Below are positions 6,686 through 14,339 of a stretch of DNA of 51,383 nt, piece after piece. A program made the position numbers and the translations under genes. Under the pieces are notes generated by a model. It was given only the letters and a program-made list of their open reading frames with translations. It made no database searches and was not told the DNA's origin. Source of the DNA: Legionella moravica DSM 19234 (GTDB lineage Bacteria > Pseudomonadota > Gammaproteobacteria > Legionellales > Legionellaceae). The stretch's first letter is position 1; each line of letters begins with the position of its first letter. The stretch covers positions 1-51,383 of the forward strand of contig NZ_AUHS01000026.1 in NCBI RefSeq assembly GCF_000423305.1, read 5' to 3'.

Positions 6686-7957
6686 CTTAGCATCACTGGA
6701 AAAATTTGTAGGTTCCTGACAATAAGAAAAGGAGAAACCTTTATCCAATTCTAATAAAGCCTGGGGATGTTTAATTCCATTATTATTAATTGATTGGTAA
6801 TGATAAAAGGAAAAATCTGTATTTTTGCTTACATGGTATAATGGACTGCCAAAAGCATCTCCATATTCATCCGTAAACTCTTCCTGGTAAGCTAACAATA
6901 CATTTTTTAAAGTTTCCAGCTCAGTTAATGTGCTATTGCTTTGGTTCGTTTTAAACGTATTAATTTTTGCAAATGGACATTGCAAGGGGAAATATACACT
7001 ATCATCTTCTTCATTGAGTGCGGAAGGTACCATTATCGTAGGGGTATATTCCAATCCATAAAACTCATGATAAATATTCTGAATATCTCTGCTTGGAAAG
7101 TATTGTTCATCTATAGCGGGCTTTACCCCTATACCCGATCCCATACATATATTGAAAATATATTTAGCTGTATCCATTATAAAAGGTGTGGGACGAAATC
7201 GATTAATTTTTTTAGCGCTTAAAAACAATTCATAACATGAAGCATCATAGGTGTTTTGAGTCAGTTTTTTTCTGAGTGCTTCGGAGAAAAATAACTTTAG
7301 TTTAAGCCACTTTTCATTGTTTTTAACTTCATTAACAAATTGCTCTGAAAAATACAGTATCTCGCTTTTCCAATTTGAATGAATGTTTCTGTTGTGAAAT
7401 ATTTCCTTAAATATTTGATAATGTTCATAAGGTGATTTAGGTGCTTGCGCAGAAACATTAAAATGTTTTTGTATTTTAGAGTGCTTCCTTTTACATCCTA
7501 TATTAGGTAGTAAAAATGCAGATAGAGTACCAGCTGATACTGATAATACATTATTCTCAACTGTTTTATCTTCGTCAAAAACCACTTGCATATTAAAAAT
7601 AGCACCTGGACCCTGTACACAATCTGGAAAGACGCGGTTGTTTTCACCTATATAATGCCATTCACAGAATTTATCCAGGATCATTCCCAAGGGTAAACTA
7701 TCTTTTCCATACCCCAGATGCTTAAATAATTCAGAATCGGTGTGTTTACTGTCAATGGGGGCAACGATACCGCTTGAAGTAGGTAAATATGCTTGGTTTT
7801 TAATGCCGAAGTGTTCACCATAACTATATTGTGCTAGAAAAAACGGGATATTTTCATTGTCAGGTATAATCTGTTCGATTACAGCATAAACTGCTGGGTT
7901 GATTGCAAGAACCTTATGTTTTACTTTCTTCCATGAAACTTTATTAACCCTATTCAT
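6653..7957 (-). CDS. Unrecognised 434-residue protein in the RiPP-like cassette
   Basis: I do not recognise this family. The protein is soluble-looking, without signal peptide or membrane helices, and is rich in aromatic residues and Asn/Lys, like Legionella proteins in general. Notable pieces are FPDCVQGPGAIFNMQVVFDE (around 110-130), PNIGCKRKHSK, RPTPFIMDTAKYIF and a C-terminal SYCQEPTNFSS. Scattered Cys and His could bind a metal, but no signature is clear. AGGG lies about 9 bases before the ATG. It is divergent from the POT transporter (74-base gap) and its end overlaps the methyltransferase end tail-to-tail. The tight packing suggests that it belongs to the same cassette, perhaps as a tailoring or self-protection protein; this is only inference. 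Confidence 0.7.
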   Translation of the reverse strand: MNRVNKVSWKKVKHKVLAINPAVYAVIEQIIPDNENIPFFLAQYSYGEHFGIKNQAYLPTSSGIVAPIDSKHTDSELFKHLGYGKDSLPLGMILDKFCEWHYIGENNRVFPDCVQGPGAIFNMQVVFDEDKTVENNVLSVSAGTLSAFLLPNIGCKRKHSKIQKHFNVSAQAPKSPYEHYQIFKEIFHNRNIHSNWKSEILYFSEQFVNEVKNNEKWLKLKLFFSEALRKKLTQNTYDASCYELFLSAKKINRFRPTPFIMDTAKYIFNICMGSGIGVKPAIDEQYFPSRDIQNIYHEFYGLEYTPTIMVPSALNEEDDSVYFPLQCPFAKINTFKTNQSNSTLTELETLKNVLLAYQEEFTDEYGDAFGSPLYHVSKNTDFSFYHYQSINNNGIKHPQALLELDKGFSFSYCQEPTNFSSDAKLFRGCVRLSR

Positions 7958-8031
7958 CCTTGCATCCCTACAAAACAGCTTAACTAGCTACATCATTATC
8001 TGATAAAAAAACTTAATATTAGCCAATTTTA

Positions 8032-9558
8032 ATGATAGAGTCACCAACAAAAGGAATGAATGGACAAAAAATGATTCATGCTATACAGAAAATGCCGAAG
8101 GGAGTAACAGCGCTGTATTTTATACAGGCATTTTCAACGTTTTCTTTTGCGATACTCTATTCTTCTTTATCTCTTTATATTACGCAACAATTAGGTTTTT
8201 CCAGTACGATTTCCAATAATATAGTGGGGTTATTCTTAGCCTTCAATTATGTATTACATTTATGGGGTGGAGTATTAGGGGGACGCTACCTGAGCAATCG
8301 ATTGCTGTTTTTTATCACGAATATAATGCAAGGTGCTGGAATTTTAGTTTTAGTCTTATCAGGGCATTCCATGCTTTATATTGGATTAAGTTTGTTTTTA
8401 GTTGGATGCGGACTTAATACGACTTGTTATAATAGTATTTTAACTCAACGCTTCAAAGCAGAAGATGAGGAACAACGTGATAAAGCATTTTTCTTAAGCT
8501 ATGCAGCAATGAATGTTGGTTTTTTTGCTGGATATATTCTTAGTGGTTTTTATGATTATTCAAATGAATATCAGGAATTGTTTTGTATTAGCATTATTAC
8601 CAGTATTATCACTGCCGTTATTATGATGTTTTTCTGGTCTGATTTTGAGGACACTGATACGCCTTTAAGGTCAATTACGAGTCCAATTAGCAGGAGGAAA
8701 CGAGAGTTAATTGGCATTGCCAGCACTATAATTCTGGTACCGTTAATGATTGGATTTTTTCATTTTTCCCATTTTAGCAATACAGTTGTTGTTATACTAA
8801 GTAGCATCATGCTTCTGGTTATTTTATTTTTGGGTAAAAAGCAAAAGGACAAAGCAGACTTCCAAAAGATTAAAGCATTTTTGATTTTAACCATCACCTC
8901 TATTATTTTTTGGATGATTTATTATACGGGGCCAATGGGGATTACTCTGTTTATAAAGAATAATGTGGATAAACATTTTGGGGGATATGAGCTAGCAACC
9001 CAGTGGATTATGAACATTAACGCTATTGTCATTATTGTTGGTGCACCTATAGTATCTATAGTGATTAATAAATTGAGATCAAAAGGATTTAACCTTTCCA
9101 TATCAATTCAATTTGTATGGGCTTTTCTGATTTTGGCTCTGTCGTTCTTCTTTCTTACTCTTGGAGTGAAGTTTGCAGATAGTAATGGATTCAGTAGCTT
9201 AAGTTGGGTAATACTGCATTTAATAGCTCAATCAGTGGCGGAGTTATTAATTGGTCCAGTAGGTTATGCAATGATCGGAAAAATTTCTCCAGTTAATTTG
9301 CAAGGAGTATTAATGGGTACCTGGATGATGGTTTCAGGGGTATCAGCATCTTTATCGCATTATTTTTCCAATGCAATGGTAAAAACCGAAGTGACAGATC
9401 CTCTAATTACAAATATAGATTTTTTAAATGTCTTTAACGAATTAGGTATTTGGGCTTTATTGGGCGCCGCTTTTTTGTATTTCTTCTCAGGAAAAATTAG
9501 AAGGCTTATTGATGATATAGACGAGCGACAAACAAAAATTAAAGGGACTACGGCCTAA
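8032..9558 (+). CDS. POT/MFS-family peptide transporter
   Basis: A 508-residue membrane protein with about 12-14 hydrophobic helices. It resembles proton-dependent oligopeptide transporters (POT/PTR): FSFAILYSSLSLYITQQLGF in helix 1, a GG-rich loop (LWGGVLGGRYLSNR), GCGLNTTCYNSILTQRF (POT family has G-x-G-x-x-x-P/N), and a PVGYAMIGKISPVNLQGVLM segment near helix 10 matching the family pattern. The helix 1 ExxER motif that couples proton transport in classical POTs is not seen. Transport direction and substrate are unknown. Next to a RiPP-like gene pair it may export or import the modified peptide. The first ATG (8032) lacks a clear ribosome site; later in-frame Met codons at about 8056 and 8071 are possible starts. 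Confidence 0.8.
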   Translation: MIESPTKGMNGQKMIHAIQKMPKGVTALYFIQAFSTFSFAILYSSLSLYITQQLGFSSTISNNIVGLFLAFNYVLHLWGGVLGGRYLSNRLLFFITNIMQGAGILVLVLSGHSMLYIGLSLFLVGCGLNTTCYNSILTQRFKAEDEEQRDKAFFLSYAAMNVGFFAGYILSGFYDYSNEYQELFCISIITSIITAVIMMFFWSDFEDTDTPLRSITSPISRRKRELIGIASTIILVPLMIGFFHFSHFSNTVVVILSSIMLLVILFLGKKQKDKADFQKIKAFLILTITSIIFWMIYYTGPMGITLFIKNNVDKHFGGYELATQWIMNINAIVIIVGAPIVSIVINKLRSKGFNLSISIQFVWAFLILALSFFFLTLGVKFADSNGFSSLSWVILHLIAQSVAELLIGPVGYAMIGKISPVNLQGVLMGTWMMVSGVSASLSHYFSNAMVKTEVTDPLITNIDFLNVFNELGIWALLGAAFLYFFSGKIRRLIDDIDERQTKIKGTTA

Positions 9559-9572
9559 TACCCATTATATTG

Positions 9573-9600
9573 TGTTCTAATATAGAACATTCGTGCATTT
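9573..9600. promoter_or_regulatory. Palindrome TGTTCTA-ATA-TAGAACA plus TTCGTGCATT, putative LvrR-type operator
   Basis: A perfect 7-base inverted repeat (9573-9579 and 9583-9589) is followed by TTCGTGCATT (9590-9599). Both GTTCTAAT and TTCGTGCATT recur in the lvrR-lvrA intergenic region (10861-10868 and 10882-10891), which suggests that one regulator recognises both places. The nearest gene downstream is the small HTH-like gene at 9716. Confidence 0.45.
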
Positions 9601-9715
9601 TATCATTTACTTTTTCGAGGTAAAAAAACTAATTTTATCATCATCTCCTTTGTGATTAACTCAAGTTATAAGGTAAGAAATTATCTGTGTTGTGGCTTTA
9701 ATTGGAGATTTTTAC

Positions 9716-9958
9716 ATGGGATGTTTAGCCGAAGTTTTGGCATCAAGTAATGATGTAAGATATAAATATGGAAAAGAGGCTCAGAAATATATTATAGAGT
9801 TTTTGTTAACATATAGTTGCTATGATCTAAAATCACTTGCTGAAATTTTGAACTGCAAATGTTCATTATTAAGTTTAGTACTTAGTGGCAAAGATTATCT
9901 GGATGAAAAAACAGCAATTGAACTATTTAATTGGTTTTTTCTTTTTATTAATGCATAA
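9716..9958 (+). CDS. Small HTH-like protein upstream of lvrR
   Basis: An 80-residue protein. Its centre, YDLKSLAEILNCKCSLLSLV then LSGKDYLDEKTAIELFNWFF, has the spacing of a Cro/C1-like helix-turn-helix with an 'S-LAEIL-x-x-S-LLS-VL-GK' pattern. The C-terminus is very hydrophobic. I chose ATG 9716; a GTG at 9692 is in frame but less likely. It lies between the cargo cassette and lvrR, with a palindrome upstream that shares elements with the lvrR operator region, so a regulatory role in island maintenance is likely but unproven. Confidence 0.55.
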   Translation: MGCLAEVLASSNDVRYKYGKEAQKYIIEFLLTYSCYDLKSLAEILNCKCSLLSLVLSGKDYLDEKTAIELFNWFFLFINA

Positions 9959-10106
9959 GTTATAAATTAGTTTGTTTAGGAAAAATGGAAAGCTAAAACA
10001 GCTAATTCTAAACCATGAGTTTGGTCTTCAAGCATTGTAAAATGATAGTTAAACCAAGATTCATTTTTTTGCTCTTTTCATTTAATACCTAAATTTTTTA
10101 TTGAAG

Positions 10107-10790
10107 TTAATACTTAATAGACCTATTCAAACTCATTACAATACCGATTAATTTTACTTCAAAATCTTCATCAATTTGTATGTTAGGCCAATCACTGTTA
10201 TGAGCAATCAATTCAAATTTATGATTTATTTTAGAAACTGATAATTGTTTATATTTACGGATAATTACTTCATCATAAGAATTGGATTTTACAACAACAA
10301 AGTCCCCTGGACTAGGTGAGATTGTAGGCTCAATGATTAATATATCGTTTATTTTGAATTCAGGAGCCATGCTCTCGTCTTTAACTTCTAAAGCAAAAGC
10401 ATTTTCACTTAAACGCTCAGACAAGCTGGAACTTACTGGAATTAAATTTACTTTTTCAGAATATTCTTCTTTCTTGACTTGCTGTATGTAGACCTCAGGC
10501 TCAATGGCTTGTTCGTAGTTTAAGATTGGGATTAATACTCCTAATCCAGGCATTTTTTTTAACTTACCGTGTTTATCATCGGATAAACACATTAAAAAAG
10601 CAGGGGAGACTTCAAGCGCAGTTGCTAACTGTTTAATTTCTTCCGGGCCGGGTGTTCTTTCCCCGCGCTCATAATTATTTATACGCGAAACCTTTAAGGT
10701 GTCTGTTAATTCGGCTAATGCCTTCCTCGTTAGGCCTTTCGCGGTGCGCTCCAGCCTAATTCTTTGTCCAATTTTTTCTTTTATGCTCAT
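10107..10790 (-). CDS. lvrR: LvrR-like C1/LexA-type repressor (HTH + S24 peptidase domain)
   Basis: A 227-residue phage-type repressor. Residues about 5-60 form a Cro/C1 HTH (RIRLERTAKGLTRKALAELT, then RINNYERGERTPGPEEI). Residues about 120-225 form an S24/LexA-like self-cleaving domain with the serine in KDESMAPEFKINDILIIEP and a following VVVKS/IIRKY lysine region. By analogy with SetR and prophage repressors it would keep the element silent and be inactivated after DNA damage. It is divergent from lvrA across 193 bases that hold two inverted repeats. Position before lvrA-lvrB-lvrC matches the Legionella lvr module. Confidence 0.85.
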   Translation of the reverse strand: MSIKEKIGQRIRLERTAKGLTRKALAELTDTLKVSRINNYERGERTPGPEEIKQLATALEVSPAFLMCLSDDKHGKLKKMPGLGVLIPILNYEQAIEPEVYIQQVKKEEYSEKVNLIPVSSSLSERLSENAFALEVKDESMAPEFKINDILIIEPTISPSPGDFVVVKSNSYDEVIIRKYKQLSVSKINHKFELIAHNSDWPNIQIDEDFEVKLIGIVMSLNRSIKY

Positions 10791-10822
10791 CCTGATTCAC
10801 ACTAAAAAAATACTCAGAAAAT

Positions 10823-10850
10823 ATAATATCAGATATTGACTCGTTCTCAA
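10823..10850 (-). promoter_or_regulatory. lvrR promoter
   Basis: On the minus strand TTGAGA (10850-10845), a 16-base spacer and TATTAT (10828-10823) form a good sigma-70 promoter 32 bases before the lvrR start. Confidence 0.5.
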
Positions 10851-10869
10851 AATGTGTTAAGTTCTAATT

Positions 10870-10909
10870 ATTAATGCACGTTTCGTGCATTAATGCTCAG
10901 TTAGAGCAT
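10870..10909. promoter_or_regulatory. Two operator-like inverted repeats between lvrR and lvrA
   Basis: Repeat 1 is ATTAATGCACG (10870-10880), TTT, CGTGCATTAAT (10884-10894): a perfect 11-base palindrome. Repeat 2 is ATGCTC (10893-10898), AGTTA, GAGCAT (10904-10909), sharing bases with the first. They sit upstream of both divergent genes, where a C1-like repressor would bind. A weak -10 for lvrA (CATAAT, 10907-10912) overlaps repeat 2, consistent with repression of lvrA-lvrC. Confidence 0.6.
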
Positions 10910-10983
10910 AATATATGGCCGTCAGTTTTGTAAACATGTAGAAAATTGATGCCCAAGGTGTTTAACGGGAATTAGAGAAAGAG

Positions 10984-11868
10984 ATGGATTTTGTTATTAA
11001 TGAGAATGAGTTGTCTGCCTTGTGTGGTTTACCTCATGCCCAGCAATTAGCGTACCTTAGAGGGATTAGGCCATACATGAATGTGAAAACGGGTATGGTT
11101 GGAATTGAACGGGGTATAAGTTATCAGTCCATTGCAGAACAACTTTATATTGAACCCCATCAGGGCATTAAGAGTGCTAGTTACTCAAGAGCACAAACAA
11201 GACGTGCTATTGCCAGCTTGGAACGAGTAGGGCTCATTCAGTTTCATTCTGATGAATACAAATTAATTTTAAAATGCTTGTTAGCAACACGGGATTATTA
11301 TGTTTCAAAAAAAGCAGTCACAAATCCGTCACACCAAAGCATCACTTTTTCAGATTCAGAACCTGTTGAAAATAATGAATATTTTCAATTAAACACTGCG
11401 AAAGCCATCATAGCTGAAAACCAGAAAGCCGACACACCTCATATAAACAATAATTATTTATATTTATTTAAGCAATTTGAAAAATTTTGGTCAGTTTACC
11501 CAAGTAAAAAATCCAGACAAAAAGCATGGGATGAGTTTGAACGGCTCAACCCGGATGATATTCAACTGGAACAAATTATCACCGCCCTTAAGGCACAAAT
11601 CCAAAACAGAGAAGCACAACAACTTGCCGGGGAGTGGTTACCACCTTGGAAATATCCTGCCAATTGGCTAGCGCAGAAATGTTGGAATGACGAACTTACT
11701 ACAAGCAATGCAAAGGAGAAGTGTAATGCGAAGTATACAGCAAATAATGCACCAAAATCAGGCAATGCAATTTTCTGGGGTTCATGTGGGGAAGCCAGCT
11801 TCGACTTTGAAAACGACACAATCGCCCAATCAGGAACAAGCAATGTCGTCCAGTTTGCCAAATCTTGA
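10984..11868 (+). CDS. lvrA: LvrA-like protein (phage replication/DnaT-like organisation)
   Basis: A 294-residue cytosolic protein. The N-terminal half contains a winged-helix-like segment (SYSRAQTRRAIASLERVGLI), as found in phage replication initiators and plasmid proteins. The middle is a low-complexity linker. The C-terminal third has FEKFWSVYPSKKSRQKAWDE followed by WLPPWKYPANWLAQKCW, a module common in phage/ICE replication-associated proteins (a DnaT/DnaD-like context). It is the first gene of the lvrABC unit. The function of LvrA is not established; control or replication of the element is likely. The 3' end overlaps lvrB in another frame. Confidence 0.7.
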   Translation: MDFVINENELSALCGLPHAQQLAYLRGIRPYMNVKTGMVGIERGISYQSIAEQLYIEPHQGIKSASYSRAQTRRAIASLERVGLIQFHSDEYKLILKCLLATRDYYVSKKAVTNPSHQSITFSDSEPVENNEYFQLNTAKAIIAENQKADTPHINNNYLYLFKQFEKFWSVYPSKKSRQKAWDEFERLNPDDIQLEQIITALKAQIQNREAQQLAGEWLPPWKYPANWLAQKCWNDELTTSNAKEKCNAKYTANNAPKSGNAIFWGSCGEASFDFENDTIAQSGTSNVVQFAKS

Positions 11869-12205
11869 TTATGACAAGCGTATTGACACGTTGTTTAGTC
11901 GACTTGGAGGAATTTATGGACATATTTGGGCAAGTGCTTATCAAAACGAACGTGCTTTGGCATTTGCTAAAAAGGAATGGTCTGAAACATTGCAGTGTTT
12001 TGATAACCAAGTATTGAAAGAGGCTTTATTAAAAATTCGTGTTCATAAGCCTTACCCACCAACACTACCGCAATTTTTTGAATCTTGTAAAGCGATTAAA
12101 AATCGTAAAACCCCATGTGGATTAAAGGACGAACCGAGCAAACCAAGAAATATGGAGGTAGCAGAAATAAATCTCAAAGCTATGTTGACCATCTTAAAAA
12201 AATAA
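11726..12205 (+). CDS. lvrB: LvrB-like protein
   Basis: I chose ATG 11726 because AAAGGAGA lies 5-12 bases before it. This gives 159 residues and a 143-base overlap with lvrA in a different frame. A second in-frame ATG at 11843 (behind a weaker AGGAA) would give 120 residues and a 26-base overlap. The conserved-looking part starts only after the second Met: LDYDKRIDTLFSRLGGIYGH, then WSETLQCFDNQVLKEALLKI and PYPPTLPQFFESCKAI. That C-terminal pattern resembles lambda P-like or replication-loader-associated proteins (PPTLPEF). The function is unknown. lvrC follows after 19 bases. Confidence 0.7.
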   Translation: MRSIQQIMHQNQAMQFSGVHVGKPASTLKTTQSPNQEQAMSSSLPNLDYDKRIDTLFSRLGGIYGHIWASAYQNERALAFAKKEWSETLQCFDNQVLKEALLKIRVHKPYPPTLPQFFESCKAIKNRKTPCGLKDEPSKPRNMEVAEINLKAMLTILKK

Positions 12206-12224
12206 TTAAAACAGGAGTCTTGTT

Positions 12225-12434
12225 ATGTTAGTACTTACCCGCCGTGTTGGAGAGCAAATCTTCATAAACAAAGGTCAAATTGAAATAAAAATCTTATATG
12301 TTCGCAAAGGCCATATCGCTGTAGGAATCAAAGCACCATCAAATATAGAGGTAGATCGCAAGGAAATTTATTTAAGGAAGTTGGCGAAACCGCAGAATGA
12401 AACCAGTCAAGAAATAACCCCCCAATCCAATTAA
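12225..12434 (+). CDS. lvrC: LvrC: CsrA-family RNA-binding regulator carried by the island
   Basis: A 69-residue CsrA paralogue. MLVLTRRVGEQIFI is the first RNA-binding strand, with R6/R7. The stretch VGIKAPSNIEVDRKEIYLRK ends with the second binding site, including the key arginine. Length is near that of CsrA (about 61-65) plus a short tail. It would bind GGA-containing leaders and control translation, probably of the conjugation genes, as described for ICE-borne CsrA paralogues in Legionella. GGAG lies 8 bases before the start within GGAGTCTTGTTATG, nearly the same leader as the next gene (GGAGCTTGTTATG), so it may regulate itself and pilL. Confidence 0.9.
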   Translation: MLVLTRRVGEQIFINKGQIEIKILYVRKGHIAVGIKAPSNIEVDRKEIYLRKLAKPQNETSQEITPQSN

Positions 12435-12443
12435 CCATCAGAA

Positions 12444-12466
12444 CCGGGCATGAAGCCCGGCTGGAG
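12444..12466 (+). promoter_or_regulatory. Hairpin and GGAG ribosome site before the transfer operon, possible CsrA/LvrC target
   Basis: CCGGGC (12444-12449), loop ATGAA, GCCCGG (12455-12460), then CTGGAG, where GGAG (12463-12466) is the ribosome binding site of the PilL-like gene. A GGA next to a hairpin at the Shine-Dalgarno site is the classic CsrA target layout. There is no T run, so it is not a terminator. Confidence 0.4.
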
Positions 12467-12472
12467 CTTGTT

Positions 12473-12898
12473 ATGTTGAAATTATTATTTGTTACCTCTC
12501 TTGGCTTAGTTGCCTTAACTACTCATGCAGCTAATGTCACACAAGTTAATCGCTATGCCACTGTTGCTAATAAACCACTGGCTGCTCAGATAAATCCTTT
12601 ATTAGCGGTACAACAAGTTCATTTTCCTCAAGAAGTTAAAACCATAGGTCAAGCTATTGAGTGGTGGCTTAGATATTCAGGATTCACACTGGTTGCTAAA
12701 GAGAAACAACCTTTAAGCCTGCAAGCAGTTATGCACCAACCTTTACCTCAGATTGACCGAAATCTCGGTCCATTAACCGTCAGGGATGGTCTGGAAATCC
12801 TTGTTGGACAACAAGTCTTTACCCTGGTTGAAGACTCATTGCTACGTCAGGTGAATTTTCAATTAAAACCAACTGTTAAACCAAGGAGTAAAGAATGA
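12473..12898 (+). CDS. PilL-N-like ICE conjugation protein (TIGR03748 type)
   Basis: A 141-residue exported protein with a signal peptide (MLKLLFVTSLGLVALTTHA). The mature part carries WWLRYSGF, then a block ending LGPLTVRDGLEILVG, as in the PilL N-terminal domain conserved at the start of PFGI-1/GI-type conjugation regions. This domain is periplasmic/outer-membrane associated and may link a pilus or secretin to peptidoglycan. It opens the T4SS operon. Its stop overlaps the next start by 4 bases. Confidence 0.75.
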   Translation: MLKLLFVTSLGLVALTTHAANVTQVNRYATVANKPLAAQINPLLAVQQVHFPQEVKTIGQAIEWWLRYSGFTLVAKEKQPLSLQAVMHQPLPQIDRNLGPLTVRDGLEILVGQQVFTLVEDSLLRQVNFQLKPTVKPRSKE

Positions 12899-13506
12899 TT
12901 ACTCGTCAATTAATCACAAAATTCAGTATTGCGGGCTTGAGTCTGGCACTCATTGGCTGTGCTGTTCTGGTCAAATGCCATTATCAAGGGAAAACAAAAG
13001 ATACCGAGATCATAGCTACCCGTTTAAATGATATTCAGGCGCAGCTCGGTAACTTGCAGCAGGCAGCAAGAAAACCGGATGAAAAAGTAGATTTAAGTGC
13101 CATCAATCAGGATTTCAATAAACTGACTCTATTGATTGAACAACTCAAATCCAAAGATGACAACACAATAAACCAGCTTATCTCTGAAAATCGTGCTGAA
13201 CTATCTCACAAACTGGATGCACTTTACGAGGTAATTAATTCGCTCGATAAAAAGCAACATCCCGTTAAATACCTGCCTGTAACGGCATTGCCTTTTAAGG
13301 TCATAAGCATAGACAGCATCCAGCAAGTCAGTGTCGCTACAGTTACTTATGACTTTAAAACCATTCCGCTGGAAAAAAGCGACAAACTGGTAAATTGGAC
13401 AGTCTTGCAGATTGATTTTGGTCAACAACGTATCGAGCTTGAAAACAGTAATAAAGAGCGTGTTGTTGTATCTATGGAAGCCGACCTTGGTGATCAAAAT
13501 GCTTAA
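12895..13506 (+). CDS. Membrane-anchored coiled-coil ICE protein
   Basis: A 203-residue protein with one N-terminal hydrophobic helix (about residues 8-27). LALIGC could be a lipobox, making it a lipoprotein instead of a helix-anchored protein. Residues about 40-120 are predicted coiled coil (repeated leucine/isoleucine and charged residues, DIQAQLGNLQQ, FNKLTLLIEQLKS). The last 80 residues look like a small beta domain. I do not recognise a named family; by position it is a periplasmic component of the GI-T4SS. It overlaps the preceding gene by 4 bases and the next by 8. Confidence 0.65.
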   Translation: MITRQLITKFSIAGLSLALIGCAVLVKCHYQGKTKDTEIIATRLNDIQAQLGNLQQAARKPDEKVDLSAINQDFNKLTLLIEQLKSKDDNTINQLISENRAELSHKLDALYEVINSLDKKQHPVKYLPVTALPFKVISIDSIQQVSVATVTYDFKTIPLEKSDKLVNWTVLQIDFGQQRIELENSNKERVVVSMEADLGDQNA

Positions 13507-14338
13507 ATATTCAGTATTAATGCTTGCCTTGTTAGCGTGTGAAGTCGCACATGCCGACTTGAATATTCCGGGTTTAAATCAACAACCATTAAATGCTCTG
13601 GCCATGCAGGATCAAACATTGGCGAAAACGGGCTTAACTATTAATGAAGATGATCTGACCTCAGAACAAGATATTAATAAAATCAAGCTCAATGAAAACC
13701 AACTTCATGAAGCCAAGGTATGGGGTTTAACGATTGATGAAGAAAAGCGCTATGTCTTGCTCATGCAAAACAAAAGCAAATTCTATTACGAAGGATTAAG
13801 ACAAACACCCATTGATATTCTGGGGCTTAATGCCAAAAGCGAAACGGAACGTAACCATTTTGCAGAGCTTGCAGCAATGCAGGAAGCACAGAAGGTCAGC
13901 AAGAATATTGCATGGAACAATGCTTTTTACAAAGCGTATAACAAACTGTTTGCCAATGTACCTGTGGTTGGTGATTTTGATCCTTCTCCTTATTCGCCCT
14001 ATGCCCAGAAGCCTGTGCAGTTAACTCAAGGCGACACACTCTATTTCTTTGTGAAAGAAACGGATGCCGCTAAGACCATTTTATTACTACTCGCAGACGC
14101 AATAGAACAAACACCTGATACACGATTACATTTGATGTTGTTAGGCTTTGATGATGCGTCTATCCAGATATGGGCTAATCAACACCAAATACCACAACAT
14201 CTTGTGAATAGTGGTCGAATCAGCTTGAACCATGGTGAACTTAGTTACCAGGCACTCAAGGTTACAAAAAAAACATCCCCCTTATTGTTACTGTCCAAAA
14301 ACGGCCATTCAAGCATTGTTGATTTGGGGAGGTTTTAG
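13499..14338 (+). CDS. ICE conjugation protein, PFL_4693/TIGR03759 family
   Basis: A 279-residue protein with a signal peptide (MLKYSVLMLALLACEVAHA). The central stretch NENQLHEAKVWGLTIDEEKR, then YVLLMQNKSKFYY, corresponds to the 'A..WGL...E..RY..LM.G..G.Y' signature of the TIGR03759 integrating-conjugative-element family. It is a periplasmic transfer component of unknown detailed role. The ATG at 13499 overlaps the previous stop and gives a good signal peptide, so I prefer it over any upstream start in the open frame. Confidence 0.75.
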   Translation: MLKYSVLMLALLACEVAHADLNIPGLNQQPLNALAMQDQTLAKTGLTINEDDLTSEQDINKIKLNENQLHEAKVWGLTIDEEKRYVLLMQNKSKFYYEGLRQTPIDILGLNAKSETERNHFAELAAMQEAQKVSKNIAWNNAFYKAYNKLFANVPVVGDFDPSPYSPYAQKPVQLTQGDTLYFFVKETDAAKTILLLLADAIEQTPDTRLHLMLLGFDDASIQIWANQHQIPQHLVNSGRISLNHGELSYQALKVTKKTSPLLLLSKNGHSSIVDLGRF

Positions 14339-14339
14339 C

